Positions 1-10,754 are shown, numbered from the stretch's first letter. The stretch: 64,000 nucleotides of DNA from Flaveria trinervia (GCA_025506515.1 JACCIX010000472.1:50042-114041); one strand, 5' to 3'. Numbers and translations are program-made. Notes: a model not told the origin generated them from the sequence alone.

Positions 1-982
1 TGACCTTAGGTTAGCCTGATATCTGGAACATAAACATGTAGCATACATGATATCAGGTCTTGAGGCAGTGAGATACATGAGGGATCCAATCATTCCTCGG
101 TACATAGTGGCATCTACAAGATCTCCACTCTCATCAGGTGCTATATCATGATTCGTAGCAAGTGGAGTCCCAGCAGCAGAAGCATTCTCCATGTCAAAGC
201 GACTGAGAATGTCTCCTACATACTTGGTCTGATGTAGAAAGATCCCATTAGGTGTTTGATCCACCTGTAACCCGAGAAAGAACTTCATCTCCCCCTTGCA
301 CTCATCTCAAACTCTTTCTTCATCACTGCTTCAAACTCTTTGCATAACTCTTCGTTCTTTGACCCGAAGATTATGTCATCAACATAGATCTGTACAAGCA
401 GTAGGTCACCATCCTTTTCTTTAATAAACAGTGTACAGTCAATGACTCCCCTGCGAAAGCCGTGTTTCACAAGATGAGTCGAGAGCTTCTCGTACCAAGC
501 TCGAGGAGCTTGATGAAGCCCATATAAAGCTTTGTCGAGCTTGTAAACTCTATCCCGATGATAAGGGTCTTCAAATCCCTCGGGTTGACTGACATAGACA
601 GTTTCCCTTATTTCCCCATGAAGGAATGCACTCTTCACATCTTATTGATAGACTTTAATCTTCATGTACGAGGCATAGGCGAGGAAGACGAATAGCTTCC
701 ATCCTTGCCACGGGTGCAAACACTTCGTTATAGTCAATACCCTCGACTTGGCGAAAACCTTGTACCACCAGTAGAGCTTTGTTCCTTATGATGACTCCTG
801 GTCATCCTTCTTACTTTTAGTACCCATTTGGTGCCAATGACTTTAGCACCTTTAGGTCTATCTACCAGTGTCCATACACCTAACTTCTTAAACTGCAGAA
901 GTTCTTCTTGCATGGCACTCACCCACGCCTCATCATTTAGTGCTTCACTGACATATTTTGGCTCACCTGCGAGACAAAACAT
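1..982 (-). pseudogene. Ty1/copia reverse transcriptase, broken; continues off the left edge
   Basis: Copies retroelement RNA into DNA. The part at 982-734 holds the N-terminal copia RT motif around LGVWTLVDRPKGAKVIGTKW. The part at 638-285 holds KSAFLHGEI, LYGLHQAPRAWYEKL and the catalytic YVDDIIFGS box, intact. Bases 284-1 carry the following GEMKFFLGLQVDQ and RGMIGSLMYLTASRPDIMYA segments in another frame. Damage seen: a frameshift after residue KVRR near 800, a TAA stop just before DVKSAFL near 645, and a one-base shift near 300. The catalytic aspartates survive, but the reading frame does not. Confidence 0.9.
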
Positions 983-1139
983 CGATAAGCACCATCATGA
1001 ATGTAACCCTTCTCCATAACTGAGGCGTAGTCAACTGAGTATAGCTGATTTCGGGTTTGTACTCCTGATCGGACATCTCCAATAACATTGTCAAGGGGAT
1101 GATAGATGTTTAGTCGTGATCCTGGAGTAGTCGGCACAG

Positions 1140-2544
1140 TCACCTCCGAACCGAGATTGTGAACATTTGGTCTGCATCTGAGGAGGTTGGAGTTTGAGGT
1201 TCCGAAGTCGAGGGTGCATCACTTGTGGATGCTTGTGGACTTTCAGGAACTGGAACCTGTTCCTCCTGACCGTTCTGGTCATCTGCTTCAGTTTCATCTT
1301 CAGAGGAGGAGTCACTTTCATCGACTACCCCTTCTGACTGAGTAGATGACTCTCCCTGTGTGCTGGATGGAGTGTTTAGTATATCATACATCATCCTAGT
1401 AGCTAACTCATCATCCGAGGGAGAGAAAGGGATGTTGAAGGATTTGAAGAATCCATCATAATCGAAGAAGTATGCAGGTCCTTTGCCTGTAGGTGGTGTG
1501 GTATATCTCTGAACGTCGACATTACACCACACTTCTACAAGACCCGTTGAGTTATTGTAAATTCGCTTGTTCGGTATGTTGTATCCTAGAAAAATTCCTT
1601 CAACACCTTCTCGCTGATTTTCCTTCTTGTGTCTTCTTTCAGAAGTGTACACGGTGCGCCAAAAGGTTCAAGGTACTCCAAATTCGGTTTGCGTCTTTGA
1701 AGTAGCTCATACATGTCTTTCCGTGGCGCTTGACTATTAGGACTCTGTTCAGTGTATAGCAAGCATTTGCCACTGCCTCGTTCCAGAATTGGATAGGCAG
1801 TTTCGAGTCTGCCAGCATAGTCCGGGCTGTTTCTATCAAGCTCCTGTTCTTTCTCTCAGCAACCCATTCATCTGAGGTGTGTAGGCAAAGTGAATTGATG
1901 CACAATTCCCTTTTCCTTGCAGTATGCCTCCATCCCTTGATTCTTGAATTCTGTCCCGTTGTCTGAGCGTATTTGTTGAACTTTGAGCTTGTAGAGTGAT
2001 TCCAGTGTGGTTACTAATTCCTTGAATGTCTCAAAGTTTCTGATTTTGATTTCAGAAACATTACCCAAGTGAACCTTGAGTAGTCATCAGTGACCACATA
2101 GCAGTACGCGTCGCCTGCGATGCTCCTTGTACTAACGGACCGAACAGATCCATGTGAAGAAGCTCAAGAGGAATTCTATTGAATGAACTTTCTTTTCCTT
2201 ATGAGACTTCTTTGTCTGTTTGCCCTTCTTGCAAGCTACACAAAAGTCAGGAAGTTGGAAGTTCTTGACATCACTCCTCTAACTAAATCCTTCTGAATCA
2301 AATGATTCATCTTCCATTGACTAATGTGTCCCATTCTCCGATGCCAGGAGATGGAATCCTTCTCAGTAGCTTTAGATAAGAAACACTGAACCTCATGATC
2401 CGTTGTGGCAGCTGTTGACAGATCCAAGACATAAAGGTCTTTATATCTTGAAGCAGTCATCAGAACTTGGTCTTCTGGGATCATAATTCTTTCTTCAGCA
2501 CGTACACTTCTGATTATCGAAGACGACTTTAAATCCTTTATCAC
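1140..2544 (-). pseudogene. Ty1/copia integrase, frameshifted
   Basis: Integrase inserts the cDNA copy into the host chromosome. The GAG-pre-integrase and HHCC zinc region lie at about 2400-2220 (WHRRMGHIS, then FCVACKKGKQTKKS after a frameshift near 2260). The first catalytic Asp is in DLFGP (about 2145), the second in IRSDNGTEFKNQG (ORF 2068-1868), and the Glu in VAERKNRSLIETARTMLAD (ORF 1905-1639), so the DDE triad is recognisable. The C-terminal part (1652-1140) has GIFLGYNIPNKRIYNNSTG followed by a Ser/Glu-rich linker toward RT, as in other copia pol proteins. At least three frameshifts separate these pieces, so no full protein can be made. Confidence 0.88.
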
Positions 2545-2599
2545 AGATTTGGGACACAGAAAGTAAGTTGTTCTGAAGTTGTTGAACGTAGTTCACTTT

Positions 2600-2860
2600 A
2601 TCAAACTTAACTTTCTGATTTCCCACTTCTCCCTGAGCTGTGATATAGCCTCCTTTGTTTCCTGCAAAGGAACAAGCCCTCTTTTATTGTTTGACGTTAG
2701 ATAAAAGGGCGTTGTTTCCTGTCATGTGCCTGGATGCTCCGCTGTCTATAATCCACGTGTTAGTCTCAGCACTATATCGAGCACCCTGCAATACAAAGTA
2801 AAGAATCAGTTTAGGTTAGGAACCCAAGCTTTGACTGTCTTGGTTTCCCAGAGGCATCAC
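2600..2860 (-). pseudogene. Ty1/copia aspartic protease remnant
   Basis: The protease cleaves the Gag-Pol polyprotein. Reading minus-strand codons at about 2760-2700 gives TWIIDSGASRHMTGNNALL, which contains the DSGAS active site followed by the RHMTG motif shared by plant copia proteases. Downstream codons (about 2640-2550) give a GxxYITAQGEVGNQKVKF segment and LQNNLLSVSQICDKGFKV, leading into the pre-integrase domain. A stop lies just after the active-site block (about 2690), and no continuous ORF covers the domain. It sits between the second gag zinc knuckle and integrase, the normal copia position. Confidence 0.8.
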
Positions 2861-3011
2861 ACATCATAACTCCACCCATTGACCCTTAGAAGGTGAGGGT
2901 AGCTCAGGGTCCTTTGTTGTTATCAGTATCAGACACGAGGGTGGATTTTTCTTTCCATAAGCCAGATTTGTGCAGTGCCTGTTTATGATAAACAGTCGTC
3001 TGGCTTACAGG

Positions 3012-4053
3012 TTAGACTTTAGGGTCAGTTGCTCTTCTAGGTGGAGTTAGAGAACTTCGCTTAGAAGACCTAGGTCTAGAGTCCAGAAGATCAATCTTCT
3101 TCCTAGGTGTCTGATAGAAATGACAGTCGGAAGCAATGTGTCCACATTCTCCACAGTTGTAGCATGACCTGCTATCAACTTTATGAGTAGACTTTCTTTG
3201 TGGAGAAGTGCGTGACACTCTAGTAACATCAAACACTTTAGTTTTTGACTCTTGGATGTTCGATGTTTTCTCTGGTGTAACAAACTTTACAGAATTAACC
3301 TAATTTCCTTTTTGGTGAACTGGTTTTTGACTTGAAGCATGTGAAAAAGTAACATTTGAAGTCCTTTTAGGTTCTGATTTGACTCTATTTGGCCCTGACT
3401 GTAAATTAACTTTTTCAAATTCATTTTCCAGGTTAACACAAGGCAATTTACCTTTGCCTTTGAAGTGGCCTCCTTTTGTTTCTTACCAGATTCAGTAGAT
3501 GAACATGAGGGTCTGGATCTTAAAAGAGGAGTGGTCACCACATGATCCTTGATGGGGTTATTATTTACTGGTCTAGACTTGGTGTTCATCAAGGTCTCAG
3601 GTGGTGGGGGAACCACTTTGTAGCCTAATCCCTCCCCGTTATTCCTTTCTCTTACTAAGTGTTGAACTATGTGTGAAGAACTAGTCCAACTATGCAGTTT
3701 CTGTTTTAATGAATTAACTTCGACTTCTAAAACTGCTCTTTGTTTCTTAGTGTCTTCTAGGGAGTTAAGATAGTACCTAATGTCGTTTGCTTGGTTAAAA
3801 GCCACTACTTCGTTTCCCTAAGTTGTTTGGTCAATAGGTCTATCTTTTCATTATAACATGCTCATTTTGTTTTAAGCACTCTATTTGCCTCAGTACACAG
3901 ACGTAAATCTTTTACTAAGTTATCATTATGGTCTAATAACCTAGCAAATTTTTCATCTATGCTCTTCCTAAACGTGTCACAATCAGAACAAGCATGGTTA
4001 TTAAAAAGTCGGTCAGTGGTACTTACCTGAGTTGGTTCAGAAGTATTAGCCAT
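3012..4053 (-). pseudogene. Sirevirus-type Gag C-terminal extension: coiled coil plus CCHC zinc knuckle
   Basis: The minus-strand segments at 4053-3862 and 3805-3287 are rich in Leu, Lys and Glu with heptad-like spacing (FRKSIDEKFARLLDHNDNLV; LEDTKKQRAVLEVEVNSLKQ) and look like a coiled coil. They include the block KLHSWTSSSHIVQHLV then GLGYKVVPPPPE, a pattern I associate with long Gag proteins of SIRE-type elements. ORF 3236-3012 contains an intact CX2CX4HX4C knuckle, CYNCGECGHIASDC, that would bind nucleic acid. Stops and frame changes near 3830 and 3290 break the chain. Assignment to Gag rests on position between the N-terminal Gag and the protease. Confidence 0.75.
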
Positions 4054-5627
4054 CAGTGCTGCATCAGATGATTCTGGTTCTGTCGACTCTGGCTTTTCTG
4101 TCTCTGAGGTGGAAACTTCCTCATTTGGCTTGTAGCTGACCTCGCTGCAGTTGTTTCTTCACTATGTGACATTGCAATTTCAACTGCTATATCACCTTCA
4201 CTCGCAGAATCATCGTCAATATCCTCGACACTGGCAATGTTAGATTCTCCTGGTGAGTGAAACCTGAAACTCCAATCCTGTCCTTCATCATCATGAGCAG
4301 TTAGTGCTTTAGGGTCCTTGTTTGATGAAGTAGAATTAGAGGGTTGCTTGTCCTGGCGAGTAAATGATGAGAACGGTTCCCATTCCCCGTCTTCTTTGGC
4401 TTGACACATTCTCGTTTGAAGTGCCCCTTCTCACCATAGTTAAAGCAGGTCACTTTACTCTTGTCGAAGCCAAAGGTGGTGTCCTTAGTAGCAACCAAGT
4501 TCTGTCCAGTCTTTTTCACAAACTTTTTCGCCCTCCGAACAGCACTTGCTAAGGCCCACATTATATCCATTCTTTCAAGCTCCATCTCATCCACCTGCTC
4601 GTAGTCCTCATCTGCCAGATGGCAGTTTCCAATCTTCCCAGCAACAAGTCCATCATATGAATGAACCACTGCTGCTAAGAGATCCATATGCTCTCGTGCT
4701 ACTTCCACGGTCACATTACCGAAGTTCTCCGTCTTCAGTTTGGTAGCGTTTGCTTCTGATCCAATATGATGGGTACATGATGACCAGACGTGTGTCTGAT
4801 CCAGAAGGAGAAGCATGTGTGGGACCTGACGAGCTAGACACAAAAGCAGTCTGGAGGGTGCTCCAGATGCCTTTGCTTGAGGTGTGGCGTTGTATAAAGC
4901 TGGATTTTGTGTGTACGAAGACTTCTGAGCTCTATACTTCATCCTTAGTGCTTCTTCTCGCAATTTAAGAATGAAGTCATTTATATCCAGCTTTACAAGG
5001 ATTCCATTCTGTCTCAGGTTAGACACGAATGTAGCCCACTTATCAGGCAACCCGTCTGCGAAGTTGCTTACTTTTTCTTCCATGGTAGTAGCCACTCCAT
5101 GTGTATGCAATTCGCTCATCAAGTGGTAGAATATATCTATGACGTCGTCCAAGCTTTCATTACCAATTGATGAGAAGTTATCGAATTCCTTCTTTAACTC
5201 CTTTGCCTTGATTGCCTTCAATGATGCATTACCATCATATCTCTTCTCTAGCGCATCCCACAGTTTCTTAGACTGCTTGTTCTCGGAATACTGGTGGAAT
5301 ATGTCTTTGGGGATAGACTGAGTGATCAATGCATATACTCTTTTCTCTGCATTGTACTTTACTTTCTGTGCGTCGGTGTCATCCCGCTTAATGTTAGTTT
5401 AACCCCATCAGCTCCCCCGGTGTACTATAACTTGTCTCAATGGCTTCCCACAGATTAGGATCTACTCCATTAAGGTAGATCTCAAAACGTTGTTTCCAGT
5501 GGGGAAACTCATCTAAAGTCAAGAGCTTTGGTGGTTTATTGTGATTCCCCACCTCACTCTCAAGCAGCAACAGATTCTGTATCCTTGAGTCTTTCCCAGC
5601 AGTAAAGGCTGACATCTGATCTTCCAT
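4053..5627 (-). pseudogene. Ty1/copia Gag, N-terminal and core part, broken
   Basis: Gag forms the cytoplasmic particle that packages element RNA. The likely start is the Met at 5627 (MEDQMSAFTAGKDSRIQNLL), followed by a PKLLTLDEFPHWKQRFEIYL segment as in copia Gag N-termini. After a stop near 5394 the chain resumes at 5329 with KKLWDALEKRYDGNASLKAI, LKKEFDNFSSIGNESLDD and VSNFADGLPDKWATFVSNLR, the UBN2/gag-polypeptide core. A zinc knuckle near 4430 reads CFNYGEKGHFKREC: the second Cys of CX2C is replaced by Tyr, so it is probably inactive. ORF 4409-4053 continues an acidic Gag tail in another frame. Confidence 0.87.
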
Positions 5628-6097
5628 GATGAATAAACTTATAATCTAATCAACAAACTTTTACTGATGCGACTGAGGATATTCGTGCGCGTATAAGCTC
5701 TGCGATTGGTTCAATCGTGCGAATGAACTGGGCGATTGGTTCAGTCGTGCGAATGAATCTGGTGCGTATGAGCTATGCGAACGAACGGTTCAATCGGCCG
5801 AATGAAGGTGCGACTAGGTCCAATCGTGCGTATGAGCAGTATGCGAATGGAGTCCAGTCGTACGAATGAGTCAGTCGTGCGATTGAAGCTGCTGGTTTGC
5901 GAAAATTTCTAGGTTTGACGGTTTTCAGCCGTAAAAACTCGAAATTTTACAAGTTCTGATGTCTGAGTCCGTAGAAACCAAACGTCGATGAGCAGGGAAC
6001 TTCCAAGATCACTTTTGATGCCAAAGATTGCGTTTTTAGTGTAAAAAACACAACTTTATGCAATCTTGATTGAATCAACACGTAATCAGAGCCAATA
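5628..6097 (-). repeat. copia-1 leader with short GCGAxTG/GTGCGAATGA repeats
   Basis: This untranslated stretch lies between the primer site and the gag start. Bases 5665-5890 repeat short imperfect words such as TTCAATCGTGCGAATGA, GCGATTGGTTC and TCAGTCGTGCGATTGA, spaced about 20-35 bp apart. The same words form the array in the LTR (6390-6600). The rest, to 6097, shows no ORF or motif that I recognise. Confidence 0.7.
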
Positions 6098-6109
6098 GCT
6101 CTGATACCA
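6098..6109 (-). other. Primer binding site of copia-1 (initiator tRNA-Met type)
   Basis: The minus strand reads TGGTATCAGAGC, the classic plant PBS complementary to the 3' end of initiator tRNA-Met. It lies two bases from the LTR edge at 6112, which fixes the inner LTR boundary and the direction of the element. Confidence 0.95.
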
Positions 6110-6374
6110 CTTGTTAGGACCTGGTATTCGACTGAAATACCTAGAGATCACGTTATACCGGATCAAATAGTGCGGAATCCTATTTGATTGGCGATCCAAT
6201 CAGTGAGAACACACGAAGAATCAATCAAGGATTGAAACTAACGTTAGAAATCGATAAGGAATCGATCTAATGTGTTCTATGAACTTGGAGAACGATTTGG
6301 AAGGTTTCTGGACGGCTAGGGTTCGTATGGAATTGAACTTGATCGAATCTCTCTGTTTTTCACGAATTGAGTTG

Positions 6375-6382
6375 TATTTATA
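6375..6382 (-). promoter_or_regulatory. TATA box of copia-1 LTR
   Basis: The minus strand reads ACCTATAAATACAAC, with the TATAAATA core here. The same ACCTATAAATAC lies at the matching place in the copia-2 LTR (12024-12031). Preservation in two diverged LTRs supports it as the Pol II core promoter of the element; transcription would run toward lower coordinates. Confidence 0.7.
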
Positions 6383-6389
6383 GGTTGGC

Positions 6390-6600
6390 ACTCTTCAATC
6401 GTGCGACTGAACCATTAGTTTGGTTCAGTCGTGCGATTGAACCATGCGGTTGGTTCATTCATGCGCGACTGAGTGTTCAGTCGTGCGACTGAGCCAATCT
6501 TATGTTACAGTCGTACGACTGATCCAGTCTCTGGTTCAGTCGTGCGACTGAGTCAATCGTATGAGGTTCTTCATGCTTATGGTTCATTCGCATGAGCCAT
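6390..6600 (-). repeat. Array of 16-bp imperfect palindromes upstream of the LTR TATA box
   Basis: The word TTCAGTCGTGCGACTGA and variants (TCAATCGTGCGACTGA, TCAGTCGTGCGATTGA, CAGTCGTACGACTGA) recur about seven times in 200 bp. Each is a near-perfect inverted repeat (TCAGTCG / CGACTGA arms) with a two-base centre. Because the element runs on the minus strand, the array lies immediately upstream of its TATA box, where an enhancer would be expected. A weaker set of GTTCATTCGCATG words follows at 6580-6610. Confidence 0.8.
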
Positions 6601-6836
6601 TCGCATGGGAACTTCATTAAGTTAAGTTTGAATGTTTTAGTTAATTAATATAATATTATATGTAATCATTCAAGTAATATAACCCCATCAATTCAGTTAC
6701 GACTCATTAACGAACTATTAAACATTATAACCAACAGACTATCAATATCAGTTCATTAATCATACCAAACAAGATCTATTACATCACATATCACGATCTA
6801 GGGACATACATGTATCAACATATATATATACCATCG

Positions 6837-7350
6837 TTACTCAACTCTAACCACTTCTCCATTCCTGTTAAACAACTCCTTTGCTAATTTATCTTCCTTT
6901 GTTAGCACTTTGCCTTGAGCTTCTTTTTGTCTTGCAATAAGGTTAGTATACACGCTCATCCTTAAGGCACGAACACAAAGGGGGTTTTCTCTTTCTTTCC
7001 TGCTCAAGGCATTTTCCACTATGTTGACCTTGAAAGGATTGTAGCGGATTTCGCATTTGTAATCATTCAATAGCTTAACCACATTTCCCTAACGCATGTT
7101 TAGCATATTCGGATTGAGAATGTGTTGCAAACTTCTATCGTGAGTGTAGATAATGCACTTCGTGCCATAGTGATAATGCCTCCACATTTTGAGTGCAAAC
7201 ACCATGACACCTAATACTAGGTCATGTGTGGTGTAGTTTTTCTCACGATCATTTAGTAGTCTTGAAGCATAAGCAATTACCTTGTTGTGTTGCATTAGCA
7301 CACATCCTAGTCCCTAACACCAGGCATCACAATAGACTACGAAATCCTTA
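6837..7350 (-). pseudogene. Gypsy A1 RNase H domain, broken
   Basis: RNase H removes the RNA strand after reverse transcription. Minus-strand codons near 7330 give VYCDAWC-stop-GLGCVLMQ, where the Asp of YCDA is the first catalytic residue; a stop interrupts it. ORF 7301-7089 continues VIAYASRLLNDREKNYTTHD and LKMWRHYHYGTKCIIYTHDR, the usual gypsy RNase H core. After a stop at about 7088, ORF 7082-6837 ends with NIVENALSRKE, matching the usual VVADALSRK box, and the linker toward integrase. The frame is lost in a TATATATA stretch at the copia-1 junction. Confidence 0.88.
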
Positions 7351-8245
7351 ACTCCTTTCGAGAGGGTGAGGATAGGAACACTACACAACTTTTCCTTGAG
7401 TGTTTTGAATGCTTCATTCTAATCTTGTTCCCACACAAAGTTGTATTCTTCTTAGTAAAATCAGTTAATGGTTGCACAATGCGCGAGAAGTCCTTGATAA
7501 ACCTTGTGTAGCATCCCGCCAATCCAAGGAACTGCCTTATCTCGGTACGCGTTTCCATAATTTTCCATTTCTTAATAAAATCTATCATAGAAGGGTCCAC
7601 TTGAATTCCATCTTTATTTATGACATGCCCTAGAAATTGGATCTCTCGTATCCAAAATTCGCATTTGGAGAACTTGGCAAATAGTTGCTCATTCTTGAGC
7701 AACTTGAGAATCAGCTTAAGGTGCTTATCATGCTCTTCCTTACTACAGGAGTAGATAAGGATATCGTTGATATATACAATCATAACTTTGTCTAGATATG
7801 GACGACCCACTCGGTTCCTGAGATCCATCAATGTCGCTGGTGCATTAATCTATCCAAAGGGCATGACCAGGTACTCATAATGTCCATATCTAGTTCTAAA
7901 GGTTGTTTTGGGTATGTCTTCCTCTCTAATTTTTAGTTGATCGTACCCTAATCTTAGGTCTATTTTGGAAAAATAACTTGCTCTCTGTAGTTGATCGAAT
8001 AGATCATTGATTCTCAGAAGAGGGTAACGATTCTTTATTGTTAGCTTATTTAGTTCTCGGTAATCAATACACATACGTAAGGTTCCATCCTTCTTTTTCA
8101 CAAATAATACGGGAACACCCCATGGGGAAACGCTCGGTCTTATAAATCCCTTGTTGAGTAGCTCTTGAATTTGTAGCATTAGTTCTTTCATCTTGGTAGG
8201 GGCAAGTTCGTACAGTGCCTTGGCTACTGGTGCAGCACCAAGCAA
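7337..8245 (-). pseudogene. Gypsy A1 reverse transcriptase with mutated YXDD box
   Basis: The chain starts with PVAKALYELAPTKMKELMLQ, then VLFVKKKDGTLRMCIDYREL, SYFSKIDLRLGYDQLKIREE and YLVMPFG, then a stop near 7850. It resumes at 7831 with YLDKVMIVYINDILIYS. The catalytic box normally reads F/Y-I/V-D-D; here the first Asp is Asn (codon at 7766-7768). That substitution alone should abolish polymerase activity. The following segments CEFWIREIQFLGHVINKDGI and RQFLGLAGCYTRFIKDFSRI are the RT thumb and connection. The 3' part (7440-7337) is frameshifted. Confidence 0.92.
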
Positions 8246-8299
8246 TATAGGAACTCAACCTGATGAGTTGGAGGGAGTCCTCGTAGGTCTTCGGGAAAT

Positions 8300-8800
8300 A
8301 CTTGCGGATATGCAGAAGCCACCGGTATATCCTTATCTTCTTTTCCTCTATTGCTTTCATTACGTAGACTATGATAGTTGGGCATCCCTTCTTGAGACTC
8401 TTGGTGGCCTTTAGATGGGATATTATAGGATATAGCATGTTACTTTTTTCACCATGGACAACTAGCACCTTTCCATCGCTCAAAGGTATCTTAAGTAGGT
8501 GTTCGTCACACACGATTTCGACTTTATGCCTAACCAGCCAATCCATACCTACAACCACATTGAATCCTCCTAGCTTAGTAGGTATTAGATTTATCTTAAA
8601 TGTACTTCCTTCTAGATTCATTAAGAAATCTTTGATGACTTCATTAGTTTCTAAGATGTTACCGTCAGCTAATTCTATGGTAAACATACCAGTCAGGACA
8701 CATGCACCCAAGTCAATCAAAGGCCTAAAAGTACTAGAGACAAAACTAGCAGTTGCTCCAGTATCAAATAGAACGGTAGCGGATGGTTGTTTATAAAGAA
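8300..8800 (-). pseudogene. Gypsy A1 aspartic protease and spacer
   Basis: Minus-strand codons at about 8775-8700 read ATVLFDTGATASFVSSTFRP, a retropepsin active site with DTGA intact. The chain continues NVVVGMDWLVRHKVEIVCDE, the usual second half of gypsy proteases, then a spacer with SHLKATKSLKKG toward RT. The frame around 8400-8250 is shifted relative to RT. It closely parallels the A2 protease (35341-35700), where the same motif is damaged. Confidence 0.85.
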
Positions 8801-10021
8801 AGTACCATTGATCACATCAGGTTCCTTACGAGCACCGCTGGATCCATCACGAACGTTCTTCCCTTGGGCTTGTTGGGCCTGGCATCCTTATCTCTCCCCA
8901 GCTTAGGATACTTATTTCTCATGTGCCCTAGGTCTCCACACTCATAGCATTATTTACCTGGCACAAACATACAGTCCTTAATTAAATGACCTGGTCGTTT
9001 GCATTGGAAGTAGGGCATCGGGTTGCACTCCCCTTGATGATGCAGTTGCACCTATTGCATAATGGGCTTGTACCCAAGTATAGCTTCCGTGCCCTTTATT
9101 CCGGTAGTTGCACCTCATACCTTCAACACCCTTTTGCTTGGCCCACTAATTCTACCAATCTCTTTCTTCACATCAAACCATTTTCTCTTCTCACCCATCC
9201 ACTTCCTCTTTTCTTTTATCCTGGTTGGTTTAGTCCACCCAGCCCTAACTAAATAATTGGTCAAAATATTAGTCAAAATATTGGGCCTAGAGGATCGAAC
9301 CATACCCCTGACTCTAGGATGTAGACCCCAAATGAAACGTGGTACGCCTTTGGATTTTGGTGTCACTATGTGTGACACTAGTCGAGACAGGGCTAAGAAG
9401 TGGTTGATGTACTTCGCGTAGTTAGGACCTTTCATTTCCAAGCTCAGGAAGTCAAACTCCAGTTTCTCTTGTTCATTGATTGGGCAGTATATGTTGGTTA
9501 TCAACTCCTTGAATTCGGTCCAACTCATTTGGTTAGCAACATTTCTTCCTCGAGGCTGAATAACAGTCTTCCACAATTCCAGCACTGATCCCTTGAGTGA
9601 TTGGGATGCAAACCTTAGCAGTGTTCCATCTTACATTCGTTGATATCTAAAATGGCTTCCATTTTGCCGATTATCACACCCTCAGTGCCATAGAAATCCT
9701 GCTTGCACGCCATGAAGGTTTGGTAGGAGTATCCATTCCTTAATTCTTTGTCTTCCTTATAGTTTCCCTCATCATTCCTGAATCCATCATTTCCGTCAGG
9801 GTTGCTCTGGTCCGCATTGATCTGAGCAATGATGGTTGAAATGGCGTTAGCAATTTGTTGTGTAACAAGGTTGGCAATTCTCTTATCATTCCCTCATTGG
9901 CATTCTCTCCACGAGGAGTTCCTGGTGGAGTAGGGGGCTAGTTGCCGATTTGTATAGCCCCCTCATGACAACGTCTAGTAACTCCTTGTCTTCCAATACG
10001 GGTTCCTCGTCTGGTTGGCAT
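8801..10021 (-). pseudogene. Gypsy A1 Gag with zinc knuckles, broken
   Basis: The likely start is the Met at 10021 (MPTRRGTRIGRQGVTRR). The retrotransposon-gag core is in ORF 9585-9115: WTEFKELITNIYCPINEQEK, LEFDFLSLEMKGPNYAKYIN and FLALSRLVSHIVTPKSKG. A knuckle region at about 9060-8920 reads GECNPMPYFQCKRPGHLIKDC then CYECGDLGHMRNKY, where the last Cys is replaced by Tyr. Several stops and frameshifts lie between 10000 and 9590. A2 has the same arrangement, and its gag begins with a similar MLPRRGAV peptide. Confidence 0.85.
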
Positions 10022-10754
10022 TCTGGTAGCATCATAGGTAACTTCGTTTAGTATCTCATAATTTTTGGTTTCAATTAGCCGATGCATCACTTATCCTAAA
10101 ATACTACGTTTTAATAGGAGGGAGTGTAATATCACGCCACTATGTACATCTAATATGTTCCTTTAAATTAATTTAGGGCAATTCACCCAAAAAGGACGCA
10201 GTCAAAATTTTCATCACATGACATAACACACTACAATTCAATACAAATTACCCTGCGAAATTAGCATCAATAGAAACAGTTTCAGAAATAGATAGGGTTA
10301 ATAGTATCACAAAACATAAATGTATCAGAGTTATAGTCTGACAAGTTGGAAGGTGCCATCACCCCCATGATAAAAATAATAGTATCTGATAATAATAAAA
10401 ATTGTTTGCTTCAACTATCAAAATGATAGACAACCTCACTTCTTCTCCACACTCTCACATCCACTTCTTCTTTAGCCATCCTCAGTTCTTCTTCCTTTGC
10501 TCTTCCTCCAATCGTTGGACCCCATGCGAAGCCAACATGGCCTAGAATTGAGCAGACTGAGAGGTGTGAGTGGCGTGGTAGAGTATCAGCTCATGACAAT
10601 GGACAGTCTTCAAAATCTCATCTAGTGCAACATCAGAGGGACCTATGTCGCTTGCCCGGCAGCTAGACTAGGAGTATCAGTCACCAGCTAGCACACTAGG
10701 GCCACTATACTTGTTTTGCCTCAGTAGCATCTAGTGCTCTTTGCATGGGTGGTG
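10022..10754 (-). other. Gypsy A1 leader between ORF0 and gag, no intact gene
   Basis: No intact gene is visible. The part at about 10740-10450 matches A2 bases 33464-33770, including a shared CACTAGATG and a shared TAG following a SQSAQF peptide, so it is an ancestral piece of the element. The rest (10430-10100) is AT-rich with a GGGGGTGATGGCACCTTCC-type block that also occurs in A2 near 33860. I see no further motif. Confidence 0.6.

Larger units (their letters stand above)
1..6820 (-). mobile_element. Sirevirus-like Ty1/copia retrotransposon copia-1 (3' end outside window)
   Basis: Reading on the minus strand, the order is 5' LTR, primer site, leader, gag with two zinc-knuckle regions, protease, integrase and reverse transcriptase. 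PR-INT-RT order is diagnostic of Ty1/copia. The long gag with a coiled-coil extension and a second CCHC knuckle suggests the SIRE/Sirevirus clade; a related fragment at 11761-14171 carries the AAGGGGGAG polypurine tract and an extra 3' ORF also typical of that clade. The RNase H end, polypurine tract and 3' LTR lie left of base 1. Many stops and frameshifts make it non-autonomous. It interrupts the pol gene of gypsy A1 between RNase H and integrase; the bases next to the LTR (6821-6825, TATAT) are one half of the expected target duplication. Confidence 0.9.
6112..6820 (-). repeat. copia-1 5' LTR (709 bp)
   Basis: On the plus strand it runs from TGTTAGGACC to TGTATCAACA, so the ends are TG...CA. 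The inner edge is fixed by the primer site and the outer edge by the switch to gypsy A1 pol sequence at 6821. It is clearly related to the LTR at 11761-12494 (shared block around GTGCGGAATCCTATTTGATT). It holds a TATA box and a palindromic array, listed separately. Confidence 0.92.

Noticed and set aside
6390..6600. CRISPR-like array of repeats and spacers
   Set aside because: The words are imperfect, spacing is irregular, they lie within a retrotransposon LTR in a plant context, and no cas gene is present.
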